From Glandiceps talaboti (lineage: Eukaryota; Hemichordata; Enteropneusta; Spengelidae): a stretch of DNA of 64,000 nt. The notes below the pieces were generated by a model. The model had not been told where the DNA came from. It saw only the letters and a program-made list of their open reading frames with translations, and searched no databases. Below are positions 12,901-27,939 of the stretch, piece after piece. Location of the stretch: contig NC_135569.1 in assembly GCF_964340395.1 (NCBI RefSeq), positions 339,501-403,500 on the forward strand, in the 5' to 3' direction. A program made the translations under genes and the position numbers. Every line of letters begins with the position of its first letter. The first letter of the stretch is position 1.

Positions 12901-15900
12901 TATTACTGAAGGCATGAGAGTTTTCAAAATTTGGTTCAAAGTGAAGCACAAATAAATGAAGGTCATCAATTGCATTGACACCAGACTCTCTACCCACAAA
13001 TTAACAAAGTTGGTTCCTTGAGTATGTGTGAGACTGCGATCATCCCTTACTAAAAACTTGAAATAGGATACTGCAATGATGACACTTACCTATTAATGTC
13101 TATGAATGTTTTTTATATGATACAGCTTTTGTAGAAATAACTCAGATGTCGTCAGTGTATTGATATGTCACCTGATCCATGAGTTAGTTTAGTAGCAAGT
13201 TTAATTGCCATATAATAGAGAAAGTAGATGATTTTTTTGTTTGTTACCAGCTCTTTATCTATCCCTGTGTGTTATTTATTGAGCTAGACACTTGTAAAAT
13301 ACATTGTTCAGTACAGTCATTTCTTTTTCTTTTCTTGAAGCTTTGTTCAACTGATAAGATTTTTTTTTCTCGATGACAGTCCAATAAAAATACCCTTTCA
13401 GCTCATTTGAACATATGAAAAATGACTTTATTAGGTATTAGAGTCAAGTCCACCTATGAAATATTTTATTTTCAGGTGTTACAATTTATTTTTCATTGAT
13501 GACTATTTTCAGTCTAAAATAAATGAAGTCCATAGTGAAAGTACTTTTGATGTTTGTCCATGTTTTTCACTGACATCTCAAAAATATCACATAAATTTGT
13601 TGTCCCTGGGTTGATTTCATGGCCCGTATGTGTATACAATGTGTCATTTCATGTAATGTCAAGAATCAATTAATAAGCCTTTACTGCAATATTGACAAGA
13701 ATCTGGAGGTTAGAGGTTATTTTTCAAACATAGTATGTATATCAGCATATGCGCATACATGTACTTGTTTTGCCTACTGGGATGTGTGGAGCCTTCTATC
13801 TATTCATACGATATTATACTCCTTGTTCATTGGCTATTCTGATGCAAATGAGTGTTTATGCAAATGAGGTGTATAGGCGTATGACCTCATTCTGATCAGG
13901 TGATCACTGTCTGTGCTAGGGGTCAAATTTCACTCATGCAGAGCCAGCCAGCACAGACCAAAGCCATTATATTAGTCTTCTAAATTTACATGGAATTTGT
14001 GTTGTCATGCTACATAATGGTACTAGCCATGTGATCACAGACTGTGAGATGTTTGGGTATGAGAGTGGTGGCTTCAAGGGAAGGACTTACAGGTCACGTT
14101 CTATGTACCAAGATAATACTACCTATGAAGATTACAGGTAGGATGAATCACTATCTATGGGATACGTAAACTAGACAGTGACTGTCGGGAAGCAATTTTA
14201 ACTTTGATCCCTCATAAGTCACATACTGTATTAGCTCACTTCACTATTGATATTCAAGGCTGTTTTATATAATACCTATTCTTATCTGGGTATTAGTATA
14301 ACAAAAAAAGGTTGTTTTCAAAATAGCAGTTCACACCCATTAGTGTGCAATTTGCCTATGAATGAAAAGTACACTGTAAGTGTAACAGTACATTTCGGTC
14401 ATATTTTGATCCCCAAGTCTGTGTCCGTACATCGTGTAGGATCTATGCAAAAGGTAGATTTTGTTCTATTCCAGCATGATACATCAAAGCATTTAAACCC
14501 TGCTGTTGTGGCTTGACCAGTAGGATACATTATAGGTGTACAAGTATACCTGGTTAAAGGAAGTAATGATCAATATGATTAATAGCAGGTAGCCATGACT
14601 ATTTTGATCAACTTATCGTGTATGAATTTTGATTGATGTATTAAACACTTGCATTGGACATTTCTAGAGTTGGACCACTGACCTGGAGTTCATTCCAAGG
14701 TCTATGTTGGCCTGGCAAATAAATATGATATGCAATAAGTGCAAGGAACAACCACTTGATGTGACTTATAGTGTAGTGAGATACGTATTGTAGCTCAATC
14801 AGAGATATCTCCTTAGTACATCCATGTAGAGATGCCTTGACAAGAACAGATAATTATATGTAAAATAATAACAAGGTCAGGAAAGACTGTGTGGCACTCA
14901 ATGATTTAGCGAAAGCTAAATGAGGAACCCCAGTAATAGAAAAGGGGAAAAAAGGATAAAAATTGTCACACTAAGTAGTTTGCCATAGAATCTGCCATGA
15001 CTCTGTTTAGGGACCCTAGTATAATGATAGGGGAACTCTTGTAGATTTTACCTACTCACCACCTGTAGGAAAACGCTGACCACTTCAGGAATTCTTATAG
15101 TACATATTATTTTCTATACATCTTCTGGCAGGTGTGTACTGTGTAGAAAAGTGGACTGACTGTACAATACACAATCATATTTTATATTCAAACTAGTGAG
15201 TTAGGGCAAAGACCCTCCACCCACAGTACTTATTGTCTAAATTGGTGGAGGGTCTATGGTTTAGGTTTAGATATAGGAATACAATGTAGGGTTAGCCTCA
15301 CTAGTGTTAACTTGATTTACAAATTGATATAGTCTGCAGCAATGTAAAATGTAGTTAATCACTGCAATAACACAAAACTAAACAACCCTTTGAGATCCTG
15401 ATAGTGCTAGGATCCTAGGATCCGGGTATAAGTACAATTGTGATTGATTTACAAGACATATAACACATTTAGGTGTGACTCAGAAAATCAATAAATTAAG
15501 TGACAATCCTCAATATTGAAATTCGTGGCATTTGATACATTACAGCTGATTTAATGGCCTTTGTTCAAATTTTTTTTGTAAAAGTATGAAACATTAACTC
15601 AATAATGTATTTTTTTGAACCTATTAACATTACTGTGTATTATGACCATCCGTGGATAGAATATTAGTTCACAAGTAGTGTAGTCCCTATACAGTATTGT
15701 TATGATTTATACCTTTACCACAGTTGGCATCCAGACAAGTTCACAAGTGACTGTGATTGACTGCAGTGTAGTGTTCAAGTGTCATCAGGCCTCTTAGTAA
15801 GAATAATGTATAGATAAGGTAGATAAGGCCCATGTATGTTGTTACTTAGAGGTAGGATAGTCCTTTGGTTTCATACCCTCTATCAATTTGTATTGCCTAC

Positions 15901-18900
15901 TTACTGAATGAATGTACCACCCTCCTATAGTCTGGATGTCAATGTGGTGAATGGAGGTGTAAATTGTATACTGTACAGGGACTAGACTAACCCTCCTACA
16001 GGACTGCCCCAAGATAAGGTTAGTTTTAGAAACTGACAGGCTCTGTGATTAATGTACATGAATTATGGGAACATATCAGATGTAGCTAAGACTAGAAACA
16101 ACGATGTGTATATTACTCAGTAGTAATTTCTAGATAAAAATGACTTGAACCTTCCACTACATGTTTCACACCATGAGTGAGATTTTACTACTGTACATTA
16201 GTACTGACTTGATTCAGAATTTCTGAATAGGACCACTTACAAGAAATATAGAAAAATATTCACATGTAGCAGTAACATAACGATGTCAGTTTAATGATTG
16301 TATACTGGTGAGACACAATTTGGAATATCTGAATAAAACCACCAGAATAAAGAAATTTACAAGATATCAAGAAAAATATTGAGACACACATGTACAAAAA
16401 TGTAACTGTGACTAGGAAACATAACAATGTGTTATAGTTAATGACTGTATATCAGGGGGACATGATCGATTCACTACTTCTCAAAAGGATCAACCACCAA
16501 CATATAGGAATGTACAAGAAATATGGAAACAATATTGAGACATTGCCATGACTAGTTAACATAACAATGCTATAACTTATAGTCAATGAGACATGATTCA
16601 GTACTTCTGAGTAAAAATCATCAAAATAATGAAATGACTCATTCTGAGACTAGTCTTACTACAATTGTATATATCTCATGCTGTTGTGGTTTGGATAGCT
16701 AGAGAGACATGTAACTGTAGTAAGACCATAACAAGTCTGGAGACTTACTAAGAAATGACTAGTCCTGATCAAAGTGTTACATTACAGTGTTCTCCCTATT
16801 ATAAAGAAAGCATGGCCATCCTTGGCAACCAGGCTGCCATGCTTGCCATTATCATGTCCTCACAATATGACAGACTTGGGTTCAGTTTCTCAAAGAAGTA
16901 ACTAATCACAACTACCTGTCAGTGTGTGACAAGGGCTATTCACCCATTCCCTAGTCTAGCTGCTAGACCTTGGATGTTCTTCCGATACAACATGACACAT
17001 GAACGAACATTGGACAAGCCTTCACTGCAAACTTCGTTCGCTTATCATATCGGAAGAAAGCCTGAATGTCTAGCAACAAGACTACCCATTCCCCAGCAGG
17101 AGATTTAGCTAGATTTTCACTAGATTATGTTCATTTGACTATACATGGAGAGAGAGATTATAGAAAATCAAGCCAATAGTATAGCAACTACACAGAGGCC
17201 AGGAAGGGAGAATCCTGAGTCGTGTGGCCATTATATCATTCTTGTATAAAATTATAATTGGTTTGGTGTTGGTGTACAATTTTCAAATATCAAGATGAGG
17301 GGCTTGGTACCCTTGATAATTATTCAGGAAGACTGAGCCACCATTAAGAATAGAATAGAAACTTTATTGCATCCGTTAAGAAAACTACATTTCTTCATTG
17401 GATTTTCTGCAATTAGTGTTTGGTACTAAAACAAACTAGTAAATATATAAACTACAGTAATAATAGTTAACAAAATAAATAAGGTTTACATGAAAGTTTA
17501 AACTTTAGGTTAGATAAATGTAATATATAATATCTTTTAACTCTGCAGAATGTCTTTAGTTGTCGGTGCCATAAGTATGTGTATTTGGTTGATCAGAGTT
17601 AAAAAGAGTAATACATTTTGTTTCATTGTCTAGTTCTTTGAAATTGCCTAGACCACTGATTGCACTTAGTCTGGTATACATTACATGTACATGTATGTCC
17701 TAAAGTAAAAACCACTTGGCAATTTTTCAGCAAAGGTAGAAATGTTCTCACTTGCAAGAACGGAATCAATTACTCTGGTTTATAAGAATGTGACTTTCAG
17801 CATTCCAAACTTCCAACTTTGTATCTATGACAACTTTTTGTGTAATGTAAACAAAAATGAGTCACCAAACAACGCATACATACAACTAAATAAATAATAT
17901 GTCACAGACTCTCCTGGGTTAGTGAAGGATATCCTGATACATTTTGTAATTATACAAGATTTCAAAATTGTAACATTTCTCCTTCACTTAGTTTATATAA
18001 AATACTTCTAAAGCCACATATAATTCAAACTAAGCATGCTCAGATGCAAAGGACTGTGGGATTGGTTGTAGTTGTGATAGAGTACAAATGTACTATACTC
18101 TGGGAAGATCCTCAGGTTTGCTTTGGGTAATAATAAAAGACCAAATTATTTATGATTACAAACATTATTACAGGTTATTTACAACATTAATTGAGGCATG
18201 GTTATTATTGAATGATACCACATTTCCCATAATGCAGCATTCAAGATGGTAGGTTTGCAAATTCCCTATTGGTTGACATACAAAGATTTATTTACAAATG
18301 ATACATCACTACATGTACATGTACATACAATATCAATAATTAGTAAAGAGATAATGCCTGAGGCTAAAACCTATCAAAAGATATAATTTAGACAATAAGT
18401 AATTGTGAAAATCAATTTTCACTAATATTTTTTGATTAACTGTCAATTTAGAATAATGTTCATTATTAAGTTTGTGATTACATGTACTTACACATTGGTG
18501 CAGGTTCATACAAGTGGTATTTACACTCGTGTATTTACCCTAATCCTAAAAATATATGTTTTCTGAATTGTAGCTGCCACAATTTACTCTCTTTTCTCAT
18601 GAAACTACATGTAAGTCTACAGAGAACAAGTGTAAGCACTCACACCACTCTAAGATTCATGCATCATTGGGTTCTCACCTAATAATCATGTGATTGAAAT
18701 GCAAAGTCATGTTACATAATTGAGATACAAATGTTACTGGTACATTGTATAACTTAAAATTTGGAAGATATTACATTCTGTTATAAATGACTGCGTTGAT
18801 AGTACAACCAAATACTTACAATGTAATGAGAATGAGGCGTGGATGTACTTTTTGATATTTCCCCTCTGTGATTCAAGGTACATGTGTAAGTACAACATGC

Positions 18901-19835
18901 TATGAAACATTTACATTTATAGTATACAAAAAATGTATGTACATTGTACTTAGATGTATTTTAGTGTCTCACTATGTATGATGGTTGAAACAAAGATTTT
19001 AAAACAAATTTCTGAAAAAGTAGCTAGCAAAACATGGCAGAGTAGTTGGTTGCTTTTGGCCCATATCTACATGTACATCATGATGATATTGCTTACATGT
19101 AAAATTACCATGTTTATTATATATTGCAATTACTGTAAGACACAGTGAACAGAATTATCTACATCCCTGTATAAACATTTGCATGTACATTGTATGGTGA
19201 TGTTAGTTAAAACCACTGTGTACATTATACATTGTACATTGCAATTAATTACTGACACTGCACAGTACTGTAAGACACTGTGAACAGAATTATCTACATC
19301 CCTGTATAAACAATACATGTATATAAAGTGCATAGAAAAGTTATCATGTTAACATTAGTTTTGAAATATGACACCATTTTCATTAAAATTTCTAATTTCC
19401 AATGTGACATTTGTCAATGCTTAAATGTTTAAGACAAATTATAGTAAAGCACACCATATTAATGACTGTTAGTGGTTCCTGTACAAAATATGAGTGTAAT
19501 ATTTCAAATTTCCTGTTTACTGAGAAAGTACCAATTATAATATTATAAGCTGGTACTTAGAAACAATTACAATTAAGTTATTATTTATCAACCTGTTATT
19601 TACTGTCTGTCATTTTAATTTGAGGCTAACATTCATCATGTTGATATGTATCATAGTTTTTCTCATTTCTGCTTTTGTGTACATTTTACATGTCTTTTTA
19701 TCTTGTCCTCTGTATATCGTTTTTCAGTCATATTCATTTGTATGTGCAATTTGATTTTTGTTCTATTGTGGAGGGTCACTTTCTATAGGTGTTAGTCACC
19801 TGTGTGACTCATCCTGACTTTATGTCAAAGCTGAA

Positions 19836-19870
<35 letters not shown>

Positions 19871-22800
19871 ACAATCTTTTACTTTCCCATACATGTAGAG
19901 TTGACAGAGTATTTGGCAGCCATATTGGATTCTAAATTGGGTTAATTCTGATTGCTTTGATCGCTATTACAAAAATTTGTACGGTGACCCCTGAATTTTT
20001 TTTCTTGAATTTCACTGAGAGTGGGTTGAGTGTTCTTGAACAAAGTAAAAGCAAAAGTTTAAAATCTTTATTTCTTAGGTGTACACAACATAGTCTGCAA
20101 GATACTGTAAACATAGACATTTTTGCTAAAGACTTCCAAATGTATTTTCACTTTTGCCAGAAAAGAACGGGATGAAGACTGCAGAATTTTCCACTGGAGA
20201 AAATATCTAGGTTAACAGTACCACTTATCATGCCATGCATGTCAGCAAAGCATAAGGGTGCTCTGTCACAGTCTGAGTGCACCTTTATAGCGACTACACT
20301 ATCAAAAAACTTGTCAAATGTTGTCATCTGCTCTACATGTAGCAAAGGAGAATTCTCATATTTTTTAAAGTAAATACATTTTATTACTTACATTTGTATG
20401 TCAGTTTAAATGTTGGGTGTGTAAGTTGACGTCTTCATGGTAAAGTACAAAAATGTACATGTAGAAAAAATAAATAATTTTAACAAATAAAGCCTTCAAA
20501 AGTAAGTTTTAAAAAATTTGCTGTCTATAGTAAGAACCAAAATTGTCAAGTATTCAGATGGGTAGGAGCATTTAAATTATTGCATCATAAGGCTTAAAGC
20601 TGACCAGGGTTGCTACATGTAAGTGTGGTGATGTCACACTACATAGTGAATAAATCAATCCTGACCGGGATGTAGGCACTCTGTTTGGCATAACATGATA
20701 TTGTATTTCCTAGTTTTATGACAACAGGTTTATTGTTGTTTCTCTTTCACAAAGCACGACTTTACTTCATTAGTCACATCTGTTGTGACTTTTAATGTAA
20801 ACAGCTGAATGGCTAAACGATGTCGGTTGAAAACTTTGATAATCGGAAACAACATACATGTCAGTGCTGCCGATAGTACATTAACTGGAAATATACATGG
20901 AAAGGTGCTGATAGTACATTAACTGGAAATATACATGGAAAGGTTAGCAGAAAATATTGATTGATAATGTCAGTATTATTTGACTTATTTATGAGTTATG
21001 CTAAAATGAAATTTTAATAATTATAAAGTGGTCAGTTTTTTAAAAAATGACAGCAAAACAGTATACATGTAGATTTATACAATTTACCATTATCACAAGT
21101 ATGGTGGCCAACCTCACAGCCTTAAACAAGAACTTTTGAAAGCTCAGTTAAAAGGAAGTTGTAAACACAGTCCCACTTGTTGGGGACTGTGTTCGAAATG
21201 ATTTATGAGGACTGGCGTTAGTTTGTGAATTAGAGCAAAACAACACAGTGACTGTATACATATATCATGTATATATACATGTACCTACGATTTATCATTA
21301 TCTCAAGTATAATAGAATGCATAGTGGCCATCCTCTCACAGTGAGTTCCCTGTAAACAAGAACTTTGAAAAATGTTGATAAAGCTAAAGTTGTAGTTCAA
21401 AATGTACAACATGTATTTCTTCATAGACAAACATGAACCTATGAGGGATGGCCGTCAGCTAAAGTTGTAGTTCAAAATGTACAGCATGTATTTCTACATA
21501 GACAAACATGAACCCATGAGATATGGCCCTCAGCTAAAGTTGTAGTTCAAAATATACAGCATGTATTTCTACATAGACAAACATGAACCCATGAGGGATG
21601 GCCCTCAGCTAAAGTTGTAGTTCAAAATGTACAGCATGTATTTCTTCATAGACAAACATGAACCTATGAGGGATGGCCCTCACTGGACTTTATGGGAGAT
21701 AAGTTTTTATAATATACTGAAACAACTATCCAGTATAATATGAATAACATCAATATCAAGGGATAATAATAATAATAATGTTTATTTACCAGGATATAGT
21801 CAGTTTACAAACTACATTGCAGTCTGTGGTTTTACTTTGCTTTCTGGCAGTGTACATGTATAAACAAGCTCACCAGGATATGGTGTAGTACCTTTTGAAA
21901 TTAAATACAACTAATAGCTTTGTTTGTGTTAATATAATCACAAACAAAACATTCTTGAGAGCCAGCACTAATGTGCTATAATTATGATGATATGATGATA
22001 TAGTACCTGGAGAGTGTTAGCCAGTGAGATGCAGGCATTGTTTCCACATAGCTACACATAAAGTGGACCAATGGCTGGACCTTGCAGACTAGGAGAGTTT
22101 AGGCTCTCAAGTACATTTGTACATTGTATGTTGTTTATGAATTGGGAATAGTAGTATGAGAAATTCCGTCAATTCTAGTTTATAAATGGAATAATTACAC
22201 AGGGATTCTCACAATGTACATTTTTGAATTTTTACAATGTACATTTTTGAATTTTTAACTGAGGCATAATAAAAAAAATTGTGGTTCCGATTACACTCAA
22301 TTTTGGAATAGGTGGGGTAGGGAGATTTTTTACTTTATTTTTTTTTCTGTGTGAGTGTCTAGTTCAGGTTTTTCATTGTTTTCCAAATGATCTCCGTGTT
22401 GTTTATTTCTTCCTATCAGATGTAAAGCCATTACAGATTGGAAGAACAGTTTTAGAGTATCTTTTGATAGCAGTTTTCTGCATCCACTATTTCTTGTGAG
22501 ACTTCACAATTTTTGCTATTTTATTATTTTTTTCTCAAATACATTAAAAAAAAACCTTTAGGGTTGGCAGTCTAGGTGTCGGGTAATCGGAACGAACAAT
22601 TATTTTTTTCAGGCCTTAATTAACTTGTTATGTAATTTCCATCTCATGTAGTCTAGTTCCTTTACAGTACTGTTAAGATTAAACCTTCACTCACAGTTGG
22701 CGTCCAGACTAAATCTCATGATACATACATTGTGCAATGTTTTGCAATACCTTTAAACATAGCAAATTTGGTCAGAAGCAAAACTAGTCCCCATTTGTTT

Positions 22801-25800
22801 TAAATCTGGAGATCTTGCCACTCACGTCTACACTGAAAGGTGTTACGTATTCTGGTTAAGGGTCAGTGTTCAAGGAAGTAAAATTTATATCTTGAATTTA
22901 TAACTTGTACATATGTTTGCATGGCTTTAATGTGTTTGTATGAGTAGAATTTTACCATAATAATAGTCACTACTTACATTCTTGTGTGTAATATAGATAG
23001 GTGTGGTGTGTGTACATGTAGTATCCTGGTCATGAATCAACAATAGAGCATGTTTAAGGAAATAAGTTGAATTTAGTTACCAATATTCTTACAAAGAGAG
23101 TCTGACTGCCAAGCTATTGGTTGAGAGTAGTTATATAATTTACCAATATTCTACAAAGAGAGTCTGACTGCCAAGCTATTGGTTGAGAGTAGTTATATAA
23201 TTTACCAATATTCTACAAAGTGAGGTTGACTGCCAAGCTATTGGTTGAGAGTAGTTATATAATTTACCAATATTCTACAAAGAGAGTCTGACTGCCAAGC
23301 TATTGGTTGAGAGTAGTTATATAATTTACCAATATTCTACAAAGAGAGGTTGACTGCCAAGCTATTGGTTGAGACTATTTGTATAATTTACCAATATTCT
23401 ACAAAGAGAGGTTGACTACCAAGCTATTGGTTGAGACTATTTGTATTATTGTTAGCTCATAGAAGTTGGCTATGTAAATGATTTCCACCCATACATCTTG
23501 GAACCAGAAAACTTGACTACTGGTATTTGTATCTAACAGAAGCCATACATGTAACTCCCCAGTATCAATTTGGTGTACTCAGGGTATTGCATGAATGCTA
23601 TAGTTTGGTGTACTCAGGGTATTGCACGAATGCTATAGTTTGCAACTTGTTCTTTGTGGCTTACTTTCAAGAGTGAAGTCAGTAAAAGTATTAAGGAGAA
23701 AAATTTACACCTGAAGTAGGAGTTTATATTTTGGTCAGAAAGAATAGTGAATTTGACCATAGACCCTCCACCCACGTTGGTGGAGGGTCTATGATTTGAC
23801 AGACAGTGAAAAGGCTTGTAGTCCCAACATTGTCATTGCCATGATCATATGATGTACAATAACTTATAAATCATCATTGCCATGATCATACGATGTACAA
23901 TAACTTATAAATCATGGGATGGGAATACATTGAGTAAATACTACTAGTCTAGTATATCATTCAAACACAGTAAGTTTGTGACAGCTGGCCCATTATTTTA
24001 TCCAGTTCACCGTAAAAGTGGGATTTATGAGGTTCACAGTCTTTGGGTGTTGTTGAAAAAGTTCTACAACAAAACTTATTGGAGCATACCATGCCATCAA
24101 ATCATTGAAGTGTAAGATAGAAGGCCATAAAAAAGTACATGTACATTGTACATTGATTCAGAACTTTCTTGGGGTGGGTTTATTTCAGAACTTTCATGGG
24201 GTGGGTTTATTTCAGAACTTTCATGGGGTGGGTTTATTTCAGAACTTTCATGGGGTGGGTTTATTTCAGAACTTTCATGGGGTGGGTTTATTTCAGAACT
24301 TTCGCGGGATAGGTTTATTTCAGAATTTTCATGGGATGGGATTATTTCGGGACTTTCATTGGATGGGTTTATTTTTTTACTTGAATTATGATTCAGACAA
24401 AGAAAAAATATTTGAAATTTTGATAATGATGAATGTTTGACTGAAAGTGTCACAGGGTGAGTTTATAAGTGTTTTACTTACTGCAGTGAAAATACTTACA
24501 TTAAATCTTAATTAAACTCTTCAAGTATGTATATGTTAATGTCAATTCATGATTTCTATGACATTAACATTATCTTAAAGCATTGTTGATGATCATGTAT
24601 GATATGGTAGGATTTCCTCTACATTTTTTATTCGTATGACCTGGCCTTTACATGTACCAACCTTTCTATTATAGCACTACGGCTATTCTCAGGGACCAAT
24701 GAATATATCTGAGCTCTATTGTAAGCAAGTGTGTATTATAAAAGCCTGTTGTCTAATTTAGTATTTAAATGAGATAGGATGAATCTCATGAATAGGTCAA
24801 AGCATAATGAGTAGAGGATCTAAGGTTGAACAATAACCAGTGTCTTGTGATGGTATTAGTATATGTAGACTTGACTAGGTGTTGGCATGTAGTGTCAGTC
24901 ATGGATTGGTGATTGAATCTCAGTGTTGGTTGTATGAGATTGATCATTGCTACTTTAGCTTACACTGTCAAGTAATGGAAAAACTCTGTTTTGACAACTC
25001 TGGTAAGTCATGTTATGCAGTACATGTATAGATATGTGTTGGTTACCTATATAACCGTAACATTGTAGTTTCAGTCACGTCTGTAACCTCACTGATTGAT
25101 TGAATCTCACTGTGTTGCGTATCTGAGATTGTATCATTGCTACTTTGGCCATATCGTCAAGTAATAACAGAAAATAATGGAAAAACTCTGTTTTGCCATC
25201 AATGGTATGTGGTACATGAATGTTATATCATTCACATTAAAGCTGTGAAAGATATGATGTTTACAACAGTTGCATTGAATATGGCAGGCTGACTGGATGA
25301 GTACATTTAGAGTGTACATTTTATACTTTCTCTTGCACCATCCACTAAATTAAAGTGTACCTGACACATCCTAAATTGCCATTCTGTCAAATGTTCATGT
25401 GCCAAAGTAAAATGCTTACACTATCATTGATTGAAAGTCATTATCCACATCAAAATGTCACTCATTGAAGTAATAAATGTGCAAAGTACACGGTGTATTG
25501 TCAGTAGACAGACAGTATTTTGTATGGTGTAAACTAACAATGACTGAAATAACAATCACTGCGTTATAGCTTGAAGTCATATTAAAAATACAGTAGCAGT
25601 GTGTCCTCTTATGATAGCCAAATTTTGATGTTGTGAGTCAATGTGTGAAAAACTGGGATTTCTTGTGGGTCACCATGATGAAGTAAGATATAGGAACATG
25701 AAATTTTGGTGCGTCACTAGAATTTGTGTGTGTTGGTGGTGCATCAAATTGGCTTAGAAGTTAGAGGGCACACCACACTGTAGAGTGTACATGCACAATG

Positions 25801-27907
25801 TAATAGTTGCCTTCAGACTATTTATACAATGTACAATAACACCCAACTTGTTGATGAGATTCAATTTATGTACAACACATGGCATAAAACTAGAAGTCCC
25901 TACCTTTACCAAGTTACAATAACTTCCATTCACAAGGTACATATGTACCTACTGTGTATGCAAAGATATATTTGGTGTAAAAACAACAACTCGGGTCAAC
26001 CACTCATTAGTTTACCACTTCTGAATGCAATCACACTTATTCACAGTACATGTAGGTACATGTAGTCATATAGAGTTTGCACTTAGGCTAATAATTTTGG
26101 AGGTAGCCCTAAAATGAAGGACACTGAAGGACACCAATATGAAAGGATATAATGTAAACTAATCCACCTTGGACAACAAACCCAATTTAGCTGATTTATT
26201 CAGGAGGTGCATTTTCAAAGTGAAATGTGTCGCTCACATCATCACTGATTTATATTTTTCAAAATTCCTTCCTATTTTAATAGATCTTACATGTATTTAC
26301 CATAGATTCTAAAACTGTAAGTCTTACTGTCCATGTTTTAAAAAAGCTGAATTTAGTTTGTGTTTTAGCCCAAGGTTGTATCATACCACATTATTAGCCA
26401 GTAAAGTAACAAAGTTTGTAATAACAAGTGCATGTTATCATCACACCCTCATGTCACTGATAATTGTGGACTGTTCATTATATCCAGATTAGTACAGTTA
26501 ATCCAAAGCATTTAAGAAGATTATGTACTATGTTGATTTGTTCCTACTGTCTGTAAAACAGTCCATGTTAAAATTTGTTATATAACTTTGACTTTAATTC
26601 TTGAAGATATCTTTATGCTCACATCAGTAATACTTAGTTAAATTGTTTAATAATAATAGGAATCTCCACAGACAGTCCCCTTCACAACAATGCATAGAAG
26701 CCAGTTCTATAATAGTCTAAAAGCTATAAACCTTGGCTTCCATCGTCTTCAAGCTGTCTGTCATGTCTAGCCAAATGGATCTAAAAACATGTACATGTAA
26801 AACTGAAATGTAGCATATTGACAGTCAATATTTTAAATGGATAATTTATTCAAGAAAAACACATCCTGATTTGCAAATTATGTTTACATCATAACATCTT
26901 GGTTTGACCATAACGCCACCTTTAAGTTTGACAACAACACCACCTTTAAGTTTGACCACAACACCACCTTTAAGTTTGACCATAACACCACCTGTAAGTT
27001 TGACCATAACGCCACCATGTTGAATGCAAGTCATGTGTGGATGTGACACTGATAATGTCATTTGGCTCCAATTGGATTAAATACAGCTGTTGTTGTTGAT
27101 GGTAGTGGTGATGGTGGTGGTGGTGGTGGTGGTGGTGGTGGTGGCGGTAATTTAAAATTCAGCACAGAATGTTGTTCTACATACACCCATTTTACTAGGA
27201 GATATCAAAGAGGATCTACACTATTTCTGCACACAAATACAAGTTCAAGACATTTGAGGAGATTCATTGGAAACCACCTGTTGATGTCTAAAGTCAGAAG
27301 AGGTTGGAAATAACAACAGATCTGTCACTGTAGTCTGTCAACTGTCCAGCTAACATATACTAAGAATAGCACATATGAAGGACTGTCTGTTTATGTCATT
27401 GAAGTTCAATGTTGTATATTCATATTCAGCAATATACCAAGGCCATACAAAAATGTACATGTACATTTGTATTTATGAATCATAGTGAACTTTTCAAGGC
27501 AAAGTTCAATATGTTTGGAATGGTTTCAGAACCCATGTATATGTAACAGATAGAAATCAAGTAAATCCTGCATAGATTTCTATACTTTGTGCCAGTGGGG
27601 AACTGTAGTAAAAGTACCCCACGAACTCAGGTAGATTTTACCTACTTACTACACATCACAAAAACACTTGAATGGTTGTAATTTGATGATCATGATTTTG
27701 TAATAAATGTAACATAATCCGTAAATTGTAATATAGTGCTCCTGGAAAGTCCTGGAATTTCAAACCACTCCGGGAAAGTTCTTGGAAAAATTTTCTCTAA
27801 GAAAGTCATGGAATGTGTGTAGTTTGCTGTTGATAAAAAAATAGTGTGAAACATAGAAATGTTAACAGTGACAAATGAATTGTAACGTATGTAAATTAAA
27901 TAAATGA

Positions 27908-27939
<32 letters not shown>

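Noticed and set aside
19760-19790. Another possible copy of the short hairpin arm (gtggagggtc)
   Set aside because: Only ten bases match and there is no second arm or flanking repeat.
24097-24453. Open frames of about 110-118 codons on both strands
   Set aside because: A product of the 27-bp minisatellite.
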